Shown here in pieces: positions 55,852 through 63,783 of a stretch of 64,000 nt of DNA (its first letter is position 1; each line of letters begins with the position of its first letter). The notes under the pieces were generated by a model. That model was given only the letters and a program-made list of their open reading frames with translations, had not been told where the DNA came from and did no database searches. The translations under genes were made by a program, and so were the position numbers. This DNA is from Erysipelotrichaceae bacterium (GTDB taxonomy: Bacteria > Bacillota_I > Bacilli_A > Erysipelotrichales > Erysipelotrichaceae): NCBI GenBank assembly GCA_017473265.1, contig JAFULQ010000023.1, positions 1-64,000 of the forward strand, in the 5' to 3' direction.

Positions 55852-56730
55852 CTACACCTTTTCCTTCACATTCTTACCTAATAATCCAGCAGGTTTAACA
55901 ATTAAAATGATAATTAAGATAATATATACAACCGCATCCTTATATAAAGAACTACCATAACCAGTAACCAATGTTTCAACAATTCCAATAAAGAAACCAC
56001 CAAACATCGCACCAGGAATAATCCCAATACCACCAAAAACAGCCGCAATAAATGCCTTAATACCAGGAACAAGCCCCATTAAAGGAGAAACTGTATTATA
56101 GTAAATTCCAACCAATACACCAGCTGCACCAGCTAACGCAGATCCAATCGCAAATGTATAAGAAATCGTTGCATTTACATTTACACCCATCAACTGTGCC
56201 GCATCCGCATCCACACTCACTGCACGCATTGCACGACCAATCTTTGTTTTTTGTACTACATATTGTAATAAGAGCATCAATAGAATCGTTACAACAAAGA
56301 TAATAATTTGTTTCATAGAAATAACGACACCTAAAACATTAAATGTTTGTGTACCCAATACATCTGGAAAACTATGAGCACTTGTACCCATAATCTTTTG
56401 TGTACTTGCTTCTAAGAAATAACTAACACCAATTGCAGTAATTAATGCCGCAATACGTGTCGCATTACGTAAAGGTTTATACGCAATCTTTTCAATAACG
56501 ACGCCAATAATCGCACAAGTTACCATTGCGATTATTAATGCAGGAAAAAATCCCAATCCCAATTGTACTGTACAAATAAAACCAACATACGCTCCTAGCA
56601 TATAAATATCACCATGAGCGAAATTGATTAATTTAATAATTCCGTATACCATCGTATACCCTAAAGCAATTAATGCATAAATACTACCTAACGATAGGCC
56701 ATTAACGATTTGTTGCAAAAATTGTACCAT
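55852..56730 (-). CDS. livH: Branched-chain amino-acid ABC transporter permease
   Basis: 292 residues, eight or more hydrophobic segments. NGLSLGSIYALIALGYTMVYGIIKLINFAHGDIYMLGAYVG and AAVFGGIGIIPGAMFGGF are LivH signatures. The ATG at 56730 gives proper spacing to AGGGAGG; an ATG at 56736 is too close. It is separated from livJ by an intergenic hairpin. Confidence 0.95.
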   Translation of the reverse strand: MVQFLQQIVNGLSLGSIYALIALGYTMVYGIIKLINFAHGDIYMLGAYVGFICTVQLGLGFFPALIIAMVTCAIIGVVIEKIAYKPLRNATRIAALITAIGVSYFLEASTQKIMGTSAHSFPDVLGTQTFNVLGVVISMKQIIIFVVTILLMLLLQYVVQKTKIGRAMRAVSVDADAAQLMGVNVNATISYTFAIGSALAGAAGVLVGIYYNTVSPLMGLVPGIKAFIAAVFGGIGIIPGAMFGGFFIGIVETLVTGYGSSLYKDAVVYIILIIILIVKPAGLLGKNVKEKV

Positions 56731-56756
56731 AAACATACCTCCCTACTAATTGGTAA

Positions 56757-56784
56757 AATAGGAGAAAGAAGCCTTTCTCCTATT
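56757..56784 (-). terminator. Hairpin between livJ and livH (leaky terminator or RNA-end stabiliser)
   Basis: Perfect 12-bp stem AATAGGAGAAAG / CTTTCTCCTATT with a 4-nt loop, followed by TTTT on the minus strand. It would allow more binding protein than permease to be made. Confidence 0.75.
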
Positions 56785-56795
56785 TTCATTGATTA

Positions 56796-57956
56796 TTACA
56801 TTTTTGGGCTAACAGATACAGCACTTGCTTGTACGCCATCAACCAATTCAACTACCAATACAGATTTAATTGGAGTGTGAGTCGCATCAAATGAGAAACT
56901 ACCTGTAATGCCATCAAATTCGATATCAACTAATACTTTTTGAATATCCGCAGGATTGTTTGAACCAGCCTTCTCACAAGCTTCCATTAATAAGTTTGTT
57001 GCATCAAATGCTAAAGCAGCGAACATACCAGGTTCTTTATTATATTCAGCTTTATAAGCATCAATGAATGCTTGTAATGCATCACTAGCACCAACCGTTG
57101 TATAAGCAGTAGTGAAATATACATCATTTAATGCTGTAGCACCAGCTAAATCAACTAATGTTGTAGAATCAAATCCATCACCACCAATGATTGGACAATC
57201 AATACCCATAGCTCTAGCTTGCTTAGCAATTAAACCAGCTTCATTATAATAGCCAGGAATATAAAGCGCATCATATGTCATATCTTTAATCTTAGTTAAT
57301 GTACCATTGAAATCTGTATCTTTAGCTACATAATATTCAGTAGCCACAACAGTACCACCCAATTTATGGAATTGATCAGTAAATGCTTGTGTTAAACCTT
57401 TCGCGTAATCTGTAGTAGAGTCACCATAAATAACAACACGTTTTGCATTCAATGTATCATATGCAAATTGTGCCATCGCTGCACCTTGATAAGAATCTTC
57501 AAAACAAATACGGAACACAGAATTATAAACTTCACTATTTTCATCATCAGGATTCTTTTGTGTAACATTATTAGCAGTAGCAGATGGAGAAATTACAGGA
57601 ATTCCAGCACCATCTAAAACTTGATAAGTTGCAGCACTTGCACCACTTGTTGCAGGACCAACAACACCAATTACACCATCTTGTACTAACTTAGTAGAAA
57701 TTGTAACAGCTTCAGTTGTACTAGATGTATTATCATATTCTACTGATTCGTATTTATCTTCGCCTAATTTTTGGTTCATAAGCTTAATAGCTAATTTAGA
57801 ACCTTCTAATTCAGCGTTACCATAATCAGCAACTTCTCCAGTCAATTCATAATGTAGACCAATCTTGTAACCATCGCCAGCAGGATTTCCACCACCGTTG
57901 GAAGAACATCCAGCTAGCATCGCAAATACGAATAATGCAATAACTAACTTTTTCAT
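56796..57956 (-). CDS. livJ: Branched-chain amino-acid ABC transporter substrate-binding lipoprotein
   Basis: 386 residues. The lipoprotein signal ends in MLAGCSSN. The mature protein has the type I periplasmic-binding fold of the Leu/Ile/Val family: YKIGLHYELTGEVADYGNAELEG, VGVVGPATSGA, ISPSATAN, VFRICFEDSYQGAAMAQFA and GPATSGASAA sites. In Gram-positives it is held on the outside of the membrane and delivers amino acids to LivHM. GGGAGGGG precedes the ATG. It opens the operon. Confidence 0.95.
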   Translation of the reverse strand: MKKLVIALFVFAMLAGCSSNGGGNPAGDGYKIGLHYELTGEVADYGNAELEGSKLAIKLMNQKLGEDKYESVEYDNTSSTTEAVTISTKLVQDGVIGVVGPATSGASAATYQVLDGAGIPVISPSATANNVTQKNPDDENSEVYNSVFRICFEDSYQGAAMAQFAYDTLNAKRVVIYGDSTTDYAKGLTQAFTDQFHKLGGTVVATEYYVAKDTDFNGTLTKIKDMTYDALYIPGYYNEAGLIAKQARAMGIDCPIIGGDGFDSTTLVDLAGATALNDVYFTTAYTTVGASDALQAFIDAYKAEYNKEPGMFAALAFDATNLLMEACEKAGSNNPADIQKVLVDIEFDGITGSFSFDATHTPIKSVLVVELVDGVQASAVSVSPKM

Positions 57957-57995
57957 AACTATACCCCTCCCTAATTATGTTATAAATATGTATTC

Positions 57996-58025
57996 ATTAT
58001 ATCGATATCAACAATGAAAACTCAA
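57996..58025 (-). promoter_or_regulatory. Promoter of liv operon
   Basis: On the minus strand TTGAGT (58025-58020) and TATAAT (58001-57996) with an 18-base spacer, about 40 bases before livJ. Confidence 0.6.
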
Positions 58026-58046
58026 CATTTTTTTCTGAAAACTTAT

Positions 58047-58077
58047 GAAAAAAGTGAGTATGTTTCAACTCACTTTC
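58047..58077 (-). terminator. Terminator of amidase gene
   Basis: AAAGTGAGT / ACTCACTTT stem with an 8-nt loop and TTTTTT following on the minus strand. Confidence 0.85.
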
Positions 58078-58092
58078 ATATCTTTACATTTT

Positions 58093-59676
58093 CTATTTTA
58101 CCGGTATATATTCTTTACCTAAAGCTTCAACATATGCTCTAATTTTCGCTTCAGAAACAGTTTTCCAACCATCATTTTTTACATACCATTTATCATCATG
58201 AGCATTATTAATATAAGCACCTTCATAGGTAGTCACTATGACTCCAAAACACTCATATGGATAACGCATATTGCCATACCAAACACGTTCATCTACAAGA
58301 TGACCATCTTCACGATTGGTACGACTTGCCGTATTGTAACTACGAGTAAATACCAACCAATCCGTAGTAATCTTCGGATAAATGGTTTTAAACTCTTCCA
58401 TCAAACGATATTCCACCGCCAATTCATCCTTAGTTGCAGTACCCACAACAATGATTTCAGGTCCACTTGTCGCTCCAATTGTATCTGAATTATGATGATT
58501 ACTATAAGTATATTTACTTACTGCACCATACCATCCTAAAGTATAACTAACATTTTGTAATTCAACCCAATCTTCTTCACCCAACAATTCAGGATAATCT
58601 CTACCTTCACGAATTAACCAAACCTTCAACCCATGTTCTTCATAACGTTTTTTCTCGTATAATGAAACTTCCAAATTCAAATCACGTTCATATACTGATT
58701 TACCAACTGCACCAACATCATTACCACCATGACCAACATCAATCGCAATATCATATACATATGCAAAATCTTCAACTGTTAACGTAATACCATCTTGATA
58801 TGAGAATGATACTAATTTATTACCAATATGGTAACGGCCTAAGCGATATACATCTACAATTGCACCTAATTCATATAATTTTTGATCATCATAATACAAT
58901 TGATATGTACCATTAACCAAATCATCAAATGCAATCTTTGTTTCAAAATACCCTTTTTGCACAGTAGACATAGATTGTACTCCCACATCTACTTTTGACT
59001 GTTCATTTATTAAATATAAGGAAGACAATGTCTCAACATCTTTCGCATATCCACGAATAACCAATTGATCATTAACAACCTTCATTTGATACACACCAGT
59101 TTCTAACTCTTCTGGTAATGTCGATTTATCTACACCATCAAAAGTATCATAAATCGCCAAAGGTTGAAGATAGGTCGCAATATTCCCACTACTATCACTA
59201 GCATTCACAGGCACAAAATGCACACCAATATAATTCATATCTTGTTTAGCCATTGTAAGCGAAGTTGTGACATCACCCTCATAAGCATCATTTGCACTAA
59301 AATAAGGGAAATCTACCTTTTCTTGTTGAAGTGTATATACCACTTTTTCAAATGAAGGAGTAATCACAGGAGCACTTAAGTCCTTAACAGAAACTTTGCG
59401 TTCTACTGATCTTGTTACATTTCCAAAAGAAACTTCATATTTTACAAGATATTCACCTAATACATTTGTATTTACAGAACCATCAACAACTACTTTATCT
59501 GAAATATCAAAACCAAATACAGTTGCTATAGCATTTTCTTCTATATACTCTTGTTGATAATCCAATTCTATTAATTCCTCACCATTAACATGCAATTCCA
59601 ATTGTGGAAAGAAATATACCCAAACACCAATTACTACAGCTAGAATTGGAAAAATTAACCACCAAAACTTTTTCAT
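58093..59676 (-). CDS. Membrane-anchored N-acetylmuramoyl-L-alanine amidase (Amidase_3-like)
   Basis: 527 residues. A single N-terminal transmembrane helix (FWWLIFPILAVVIGVWVYFF) has no signal-peptidase site, so it probably stays as an anchor. Two Ig/HYR-like domains follow (about 30-110 and 105-180; DLSAPVITPSF, VNASDSSGNIA). The catalytic part starts near 310: AIDVGHGGNDVGAVG (Zn His), YERDLNLEVS (Zn Glu), SNHHNSD (Zn His), and a late YEGAYINN region with a Glu. It would cut the amide between muramic acid and the stem peptide of peptidoglycan outside the cell. The spacing between motifs is longer than in classic Amidase_3, so the exact class is less sure. Confidence 0.82.
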   Translation of the reverse strand: MKKFWWLIFPILAVVIGVWVYFFPQLELHVNGEELIELDYQQEYIEENAIATVFGFDISDKVVVDGSVNTNVLGEYLVKYEVSFGNVTRSVERKVSVKDLSAPVITPSFEKVVYTLQQEKVDFPYFSANDAYEGDVTTSLTMAKQDMNYIGVHFVPVNASDSSGNIATYLQPLAIYDTFDGVDKSTLPEELETGVYQMKVVNDQLVIRGYAKDVETLSSLYLINEQSKVDVGVQSMSTVQKGYFETKIAFDDLVNGTYQLYYDDQKLYELGAIVDVYRLGRYHIGNKLVSFSYQDGITLTVEDFAYVYDIAIDVGHGGNDVGAVGKSVYERDLNLEVSLYEKKRYEEHGLKVWLIREGRDYPELLGEEDWVELQNVSYTLGWYGAVSKYTYSNHHNSDTIGATSGPEIIVVGTATKDELAVEYRLMEEFKTIYPKITTDWLVFTRSYNTASRTNREDGHLVDERVWYGNMRYPYECFGVIVTTYEGAYINNAHDDKWYVKNDGWKTVSEAKIRAYVEALGKEYIPVK

Positions 59677-59740
59677 ACGATATCCTCCAAAAAAGACGCT
59701 TCAATTATAACATCTTTTTGATATTTATTAAAAGTTCTTA

Positions 59741-59769
59741 TTGAAATTTAAATTTTACGGTGCTATAAT
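59741..59769 (+). promoter_or_regulatory. Promoter of tRNA-Lys/tRNA-Gly operon
   Basis: TTGAAA (59741) and TATAAT (59764) with a 17-base spacer, about 20 bases before tRNA-Lys. Confidence 0.85.
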
Positions 59770-59788
59770 ACTAAAGCAATTAAGCAAT

Positions 59789-59864
59789 GACTTCTTAGCT
59801 CAGCTGGCAGAGCAACTGACTCTTAATCAGTGGGTCCAGGGTTCGAATCCCTGAGAGGTCACCA
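59789..59864 (+). tRNA. tRNA-Lys (CTT)
   Basis: 76 bases with an encoded CCA. The acceptor GACTTCT pairs with AGAGGTC (one G-T). The anticodon arm ACTGA-CTCTTAA-TCAGT gives CTT. Confidence 0.94.
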
Positions 59865-59867
59865 TTT

Positions 59868-59941
59868 GCGGATGTAGTTCAATGGTAGAACTTCAGCCTT
59901 CCAAGCTGACTACGCGAGTTCGATTCTCGTCATCCGCTCCA
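59868..59941 (+). tRNA. tRNA-Gly (TCC)
   Basis: 74 bases with an encoded CCA, three bases after tRNA-Lys. The acceptor GCGGATG pairs with CATCCGC. The anticodon arm TCAGC-CTTCCAA-GCTGA gives TCC. Confidence 0.94.
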
Positions 59942-59949
59942 TGTAAATT

Positions 59950-59979
59950 GTAGACGTCTCTAATTTGAGACGTTTTTTA
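59950..59979. terminator. Terminator between tRNA operon and trpB
   Basis: ACGTCTC / GAGACGT stem with a 6-nt loop and T6 on the plus strand. It also faces the end of the convergent trpB gene. Confidence 0.88.
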
Positions 59980-61107
59980 TTGTTTCAAAACTAAATCCAT
60001 ATCTTTATCACCACGACCCGATAAGTTAATAATGATACAATCATCCTTACTATATTGTTTCGCAATCTTTAAAGCATAACTGATTGCATGACTACTTTCC
60101 AATGCAGGAATAATTCCCTCCAAACGACACAATAATTTAAATGCCTCAATCGCTTCATTATCCGTAATACTACCATATTGCACACGCTTTGTTTGATACA
60201 AATGTGCATGTTCTGGACCAACACCCGGATAATCCAAACCCGCCGAAATGGAATATGCTTCTTTGTCCATAATGTAAGTTTTCATTCCATGCATAATCCC
60301 AACCTTCGCACTTGCTAGAGCTGAAGCGTGCTTACCAGTACCAATCCCTTTACCAGCCCCTTCAACACCATAGATATCTACATCATCATCTAAAAATGCA
60401 GCAAACAAGCCGATGCTATTACTACCTCCACCAAGACATGCCACTATCGCCTTAGGCAATGTATTTTCTTGTTCAAATAGTTGTTCCTTTGCCTCTTCTC
60501 CTATTATTTTTTGAAAATACTTTACAATTTCAGGATATGGAGTAGGACCAACTGCAGAGCCTATTAAATAAAACACATCTGGATGTTCAACCAAATAATC
60601 AAACGCTTCATCAACAGCATCTTTTAAAGTACCATTTCCTCTTGTTACTGATATAACACTCGCTCCTAATAACTCCATACGAGACACATTAGCCCTTTGG
60701 CGTCGTATATCTTCTTCACCCATAAAAATCGTACACTTCATACCAAATAATGCACAAACCGTTGCAGTCGCCACACCATGTGATCCAGCACCCGTTTCCG
60801 CAATAATATGCTTTTTATTCATTCTTCTAGCTAATAACACTTGCCCTACTGCATTATTAATCTTATGAGCACCCGTATGATTCAAATCTTCACGCTTTAG
60901 ATACAATTTTGCCCCACCAGCATATACACTTAAGTTCTTAGCATAATACAAAGGGCTTGGTCTACCAACAAAGTTTTTTAAATAATACATATACTCTTCT
61001 TTAAATGACACATCTTCTTGAACTTCTCTAAATACTTCCTCAATTTCTTGCAATCTTACTGCTAAATCGTGTGGTACATATCTTCCACCAAATTCTCCAT
61101 AATTCAT
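59977..61107 (-). CDS. trpB: Tryptophan synthase beta chain
   Basis: 376 residues, nearly full length. The N terminus GEFGGRYVP, the PLP lysine in [11 protein letters not shown], the catalytic Glu in [11 protein letters not shown], the phosphate-binding [24 protein letters not shown] and the C-terminal LSGRGDKD are all present, so it should be active. It condenses indole with serine. No trpA or other trp gene is next to it, so the cell may make Trp from salvaged indole or keep the rest elsewhere. Upstream is a Trp leader with a terminator and two Trp-rich ORFs. The start has AGAGG eight bases upstream, inside the second ORF. Confidence 0.96.
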   Translation of the reverse strand: MNYGEFGGRYVPHDLAVRLQEIEEVFREVQEDVSFKEEYMYYLKNFVGRPSPLYYAKNLSVYAGGAKLYLKREDLNHTGAHKINNAVGQVLLARRMNKKHIIAETGAGSHGVATATVCALFGMKCTIFMGEEDIRRQRANVSRMELLGASVISVTRGNGTLKDAVDEAFDYLVEHPDVFYLIGSAVGPTPYPEIVKYFQKIIGEEAKEQLFEQENTLPKAIVACLGGGSNSIGLFAAFLDDDVDIYGVEGAGKGIGTGKHASALASAKVGIMHGMKTYIMDKEAYSISAGLDYPGVGPEHAHLYQTKRVQYGSITDNEAIEAFKLLCRLEGIIPALESSHAISYALKIAKQYSKDDCIIINLSGRGDKDMDLVLKQ

Positions 61108-61168
61108 TCTTCATTTCCTCTTTCTTTCTAATCAAAACACATTTCCACCAATGCCAATCACTCTTCAT
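61040..61168 (-). CDS. Trp-rich upstream ORF 2, overlapping the trpB start
   Basis: 42 codons from an ATG at 61168, preceded by AAAGGAGGTGG, the strongest ribosome site in the region. It begins [19 protein letters not shown] and then runs across the trpB ribosome site and start in another frame, ending 67 bases inside trpB. Residues 5, 7 and 8 are Trp; three further Trp codons lie in the part shared with trpB. It sits just after the attenuator terminator, so it is present only in readthrough RNA. The Trp cluster and strong start suggest it is translated and senses charged tRNA-Trp. No protein function is proposed. Confidence 0.6.
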   Translation of the reverse strand: MKSDWHWWKCVLIRKKEEMKNELWRIWWKICTTRFSSKIARN

Positions 61169-61191
61169 ATGCACCACCTCCTTTCACAACA

Positions 61192-61239
61192 TAAAAAGCA
61201 CACATATAGGTTCATCCACCAAACCCATACATGTGCTTT
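61192..61239 (-). terminator. trp attenuator terminator
   Basis: Arms 61222-61239 and 61195-61212 form an uninterrupted 18-bp stem counting G-U pairs, with a 9-nt loop, followed by T5 on the minus strand. It lies between leader ORF 1 and ORF 2. Confidence 0.9.
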
Positions 61240-61295
61240 ATTTCTGCTTTAAATAATATGTACACAAAAGCCGTATGGGTCATTTACACCATACG
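61223..61295 (-). promoter_or_regulatory. trp leader: mutually exclusive hairpins
   Basis: CGTATGG (61295-61289, in leader codons 15-17) pairs with CCATACG (61278-61272) to make a pause-type hairpin. ACCCATAC (61280-61273) can instead pair with GTATGGGT (61230-61223), which is part of the terminator stem. So 1:2, 2:3 and 3:4 pairings exclude each other, as in ribosome-mediated attenuation. Confidence 0.82.
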
Positions 61296-61339
61296 CACCA
61301 CCAATGATTCAATTGTGTTTTACTAACAAAATTGTTCAT
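61280..61339 (-). CDS. trpL: trp leader peptide (ORF 1)
   Basis: 19 residues, MNNFVSKTQLNHWWCVWCK, from an ATG at 61339 with GAGGT seven bases upstream. Three Trp codons (13, 14, 17) lie exactly at and before the first hairpin arm, and the stop codon overlaps the second arm. A ribosome stalled at these Trp codons would cover arm 1 and let the antiterminator form. The design is that of an attenuation leader peptide; the peptide itself probably has no role. Confidence 0.85.
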   Translation of the reverse strand: MNNFVSKTQLNHWWCVWCK

Positions 61340-61359
61340 ATATGTACCTCTATATTTTT

Positions 61360-61387
61360 ACTATACTCTTTTATCATACAAAGTCAA
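61360..61387 (-). promoter_or_regulatory. Promoter of the trp leader
   Basis: On the minus strand TTGACT (61387-61382) and TATAGT (61365-61360) with a 16-base spacer, about 20 bases before the leader ATG. Confidence 0.75.
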
Positions 61388-61392
61388 TATGC

Positions 61393-61398
61393 TATAAT
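61393..61398 (+). promoter_or_regulatory. -10 element of DUF1737 gene
   Basis: TATAAT 25 bases before the start; the -35 (TTTATC) is weak. It is back to back with the trp promoter. Confidence 0.5.
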
Positions 61399-61422
61399 TC
61401 CCTTAGAATTGGAGATGACAGC

Positions 61423-61593
61423 ATGGAATACAAAGTTGTAGCAACTAGCAATAAATTAGAATTGTTCGCAAGAAAAGAACTAGAAAACGAAGTTAAGAAA
61501 CTAATAAAAGATGGATACAAACCACAAGGTGGCATTTCTTTCACCAAACAAGAAGATAAATTCTATTTTATACAAGCTATGATAAAAGAATAA
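61423..61593 (+). CDS. DUF1737 family small protein
   Basis: 56 residues: MEYKVVATSNKLEL, VKKLIKDGYKPQGGI and YFIQAMIKE. This beta-alpha-beta arrangement with a Gly-x-x-PQGG turn and a final Gln-Ala-Met is the DUF1737 pattern. Function unknown. GGAGATGA precedes the ATG at 61423; a longer frame from 61342 would start inside the promoter region and is rejected. Confidence 0.82.
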   Translation: MEYKVVATSNKLELFARKELENEVKKLIKDGYKPQGGISFTKQEDKFYFIQAMIKE

Positions 61594-61616
61594 AAGGTCA
61601 TACAGACCTTTTATTT
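61590..61616. terminator. Bidirectional terminator after DUF1737 gene
   Basis: AAAAGGTC / GACCTTTT stem with a 5-nt loop over the stop codon, then ATTTAT; it also ends the facing gene. Confidence 0.8.
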
Positions 61617-62591
61617 ATAATCAAAATTTAATTCTTCATCATCTACATAATTTATAAAAGAAATCGACGATTCTGTATCAATTGTCATATTAAAAATCGT
61701 GATATTCTTTGTACTCCTATCTTGGAAAATAGACACATCATTATTTATGCCACGATAATCCACAACACTCTTTATACCACTCTTCGTGCATTCTACAAAT
61801 TCTAATAATTCTCTAGCCTTTTCTAAACGAAAGACACTATTACTACCTTCATCACACTTTGCTTCACAGTTATGATGTATAAAATGGTTACTATGTGCAT
61901 AATTCTCAATATATTCAACATCCACACCATCACTATGAACTTCAATAGATACTGCTTCCAATGAATGTGTATCTATACCAATCACATGATAACCACTAGC
62001 AACTTTCATTTCTTTACAACGATTTATTAAATCCTCAATTGATTTTGCTTCAGAAATATGGCGTTGTGCAAAATATCTAGGCAATTGTTCTATATTATAA
62101 TTTTCATCATGACAATAATTAATAGTTTTTACCATTCCATAACTATTCCAACTAACTCCATTACCAAATGGCATATTGAACATATCATTGGTCATAAACC
62201 AATGCTGATTATCGATCCAAACTTTTGATAAACAAAAATTATGTTCAACATAAATATCATCTTCATTATGACTCAACACATAATTCCCATTTATCTTTTT
62301 GCATATAACAGTCGTACACTGTTCTTTATGCATTTTAGATAATTCTGGACAAAGAATCGTAAAGTAGTCTACCAAATCCATGTGCAAACCCTCTGCTTTT
62401 CCTCTAACCTCTTCATAATAAATTGGATACTCTTGTTGTAATTGACGCAAAATAGGCAAACAAGTTTCTCGGATTTCCGTATTTACATAACTTTCAATTT
62501 CTTTAACATCCACTTTATTTCTAAAGTATTCACCAGATAATTTACCATTTTCATATGCACTATTTTTCAAATCTAATATTGTTGTTTTCAT
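61611..62591 (-). CDS. C45 peptidase / acyl-CoA:6-APA acyltransferase-like Ntn hydrolase
   Basis: 326 residues. ENGKLSGEYFRNKV, then the likely nucleophile Cys in EQCTTVICKKINGNYVLSHNEDD (about residue 92), GNGVSWNSYGMVKTIN and SNHFIHH match PF03417-type N-terminal nucleophile hydrolases. In that family the Cys becomes N-terminal after self-cleavage and attacks amide bonds of acyl-amino compounds. The substrate is unknown. It overlaps the ComB-like gene by four bases (ATGA), so the two are co-translated and perhaps functionally linked. Confidence 0.8.
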   Translation of the reverse strand: MKTTILDLKNSAYENGKLSGEYFRNKVDVKEIESYVNTEIRETCLPILRQLQQEYPIYYEEVRGKAEGLHMDLVDYFTILCPELSKMHKEQCTTVICKKINGNYVLSHNEDDIYVEHNFCLSKVWIDNQHWFMTNDMFNMPFGNGVSWNSYGMVKTINYCHDENYNIEQLPRYFAQRHISEAKSIEDLINRCKEMKVASGYHVIGIDTHSLEAVSIEVHSDGVDVEYIENYAHSNHFIHHNCEAKCDEGSNSVFRLEKARELLEFVECTKSGIKSVVDYRGINNDVSIFQDRSTKNITIFNMTIDTESSISFINYVDDEELNFDYK

Positions 62592-63274
62592 GCGACATCC
62601 ACCCGTTTCACATATGGTAGCTCATCCTTCACAACTTCTAATACAAAGTTAAAGATATTGAGTTGTGTACAATATGCAAAATCTTCCATAGGAAAATCTA
62701 TTTGTGTTTCATCAAAGAATTTAGCACCAGAAGTATATCGTAATTGTAATATTTCCTTGGAAATATCTAATTCATTCCCTAATAATAAAGACTCTATATA
62801 TTTTGCACACAATGTATCTTCTTCTGTTTCTTCAATACCACCAAGTCCCATACAAACTAACGATACTTCATCAAATTGATTTTTTAAAATATATTGTGCT
62901 ATAGCCTTTGCATTCACTAACGCTCCAGTAATAATTGTATCTGCACCCTTCGCATTCGCAATACCTTGTGTTCCAGCACTTGTCGTATGTAAAATCGTTT
63001 TACCACAAAAATCCACTTGATCCACATCAAATGGCGAATTTCCATAATGAAAACCAGGTAAAATTTTCCCATTACGTTCTCCGATTAACATAACATCCGG
63101 ATGATTTTTTTGATACTTATAAACAAAATCTAAATCTCCAACAGGAATAATTTTACTTGCACGATTTTTCATTAAATATGTTTCTACAGTAAACGCGCGA
63201 AATACATCAATAATAACCGCTACACCAGTGGCTTGTTTAGCACCTTCAATACCTTGCAAAATACGAATCTTCAT
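62588..63274 (-). CDS. 2-phosphosulfolactate phosphatase-like (ComB family)
   Basis: 228 residues. VAVIIDVFRAFT, IGERNGKILPGFHYGNSP, TTSAGTQGI and LVCMGLGG are the landmarks of the ComB fold, an Mg-dependent phosphatase first known from coenzyme M synthesis. In bacteria without coenzyme M the substrate is uncertain. The start is three bases after the upstream stop with no clear ribosome site, so translation is probably coupled to the upstream gene. Confidence 0.87.
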   Translation of the reverse strand: MKIRILQGIEGAKQATGVAVIIDVFRAFTVETYLMKNRASKIIPVGDLDFVYKYQKNHPDVMLIGERNGKILPGFHYGNSPFDVDQVDFCGKTILHTTSAGTQGIANAKGADTIITGALVNAKAIAQYILKNQFDEVSLVCMGLGGIEETEEDTLCAKYIESLLLGNELDISKEILQLRYTSGAKFFDETQIDFPMEDFAYCTQLNIFNFVLEVVKDELPYVKRVDVA

Positions 63275-63277
63275 ATA

Positions 63278-63718
63278 TTAAAATGGTCTCTTTCCACAAA
63301 TCTTACAATACATTGAATCAGAATCAATTAAAGAACCACAATTTTGACATACAATCTTATTTGCTTTTGTTTCATTAGAAAAAGATGCTTTAGAAACATT
63401 CTCATCAGCAAACACATCTTTAATTGCTTGTGCCTTTGCACGCACTTTCTCAGCCTCAATTTCTGCTTCCATTTGCGCTACTTCACGAAATGTATCTCCA
63501 TGTTCTTGATAAATATCATTTTTCATTTCAGCAACATTACCAACGATATCCTTCATATCTTCACCCATGACTTCAGTCATCGCTTTAAGGGTTTTCATAT
63601 TGCGTTGCATCATACGTTTTTGTGTTTTTCCTGTAAAGATACCAATAATGTTAAAAATGGCTATCGCAAAAATAACAACAAAAATAATTTGACTAATTAT
63701 AAACATACTACCAAACAT
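63278..63718 (-). CDS. Membrane protein with coiled coil and zinc ribbon
   Basis: 146 residues. One transmembrane helix (FIISQIIFVVIFAIAIFNIIGIF), then a charged coiled coil (about 35-105; MEAEIEAEKVRAKAQAI) and a C-terminal zinc ribbon (CQNCGSLIDSDSMYCKICG). The topology suggests the ribbon faces the cytoplasm. No family function is known to me. The ATG at 63718 has GGGGAG upstream; the earlier ATG at 63739 does not. First gene of a three-gene cluster with the ComB-like and C45-like genes. Confidence 0.78.
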   Translation of the reverse strand: MFGSMFIISQIIFVVIFAIAIFNIIGIFTGKTQKRMMQRNMKTLKAMTEVMGEDMKDIVGNVAEMKNDIYQEHGDTFREVAQMEAEIEAEKVRAKAQAIKDVFADENVSKASFSNETKANKIVCQNCGSLIDSDSMYCKICGKRPF

Positions 63719-63750
63719 ATCTATCTCCCCTTTTTCCATATTTTATACTA

Positions 63751-63771
63751 AAAAAGGCTACTTGCGTAGCC
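63751..63771 (-). terminator. Terminator of rubrerythrin gene
   Basis: GGCTAC / GTAGCC stem with a 4-nt loop and T6 on the minus strand. Confidence 0.85.
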
Positions 63772-63783
63772 ATTTTCATTATC

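Noticed and set aside
61108-61340. T-box riboswitch upstream of trpB
   Set aside because: No T-box sequence (the conserved AGGGTGGNACCGCG motif) or specifier stem is visible; the leader ORF and hairpins fit ribosome-mediated attenuation instead.
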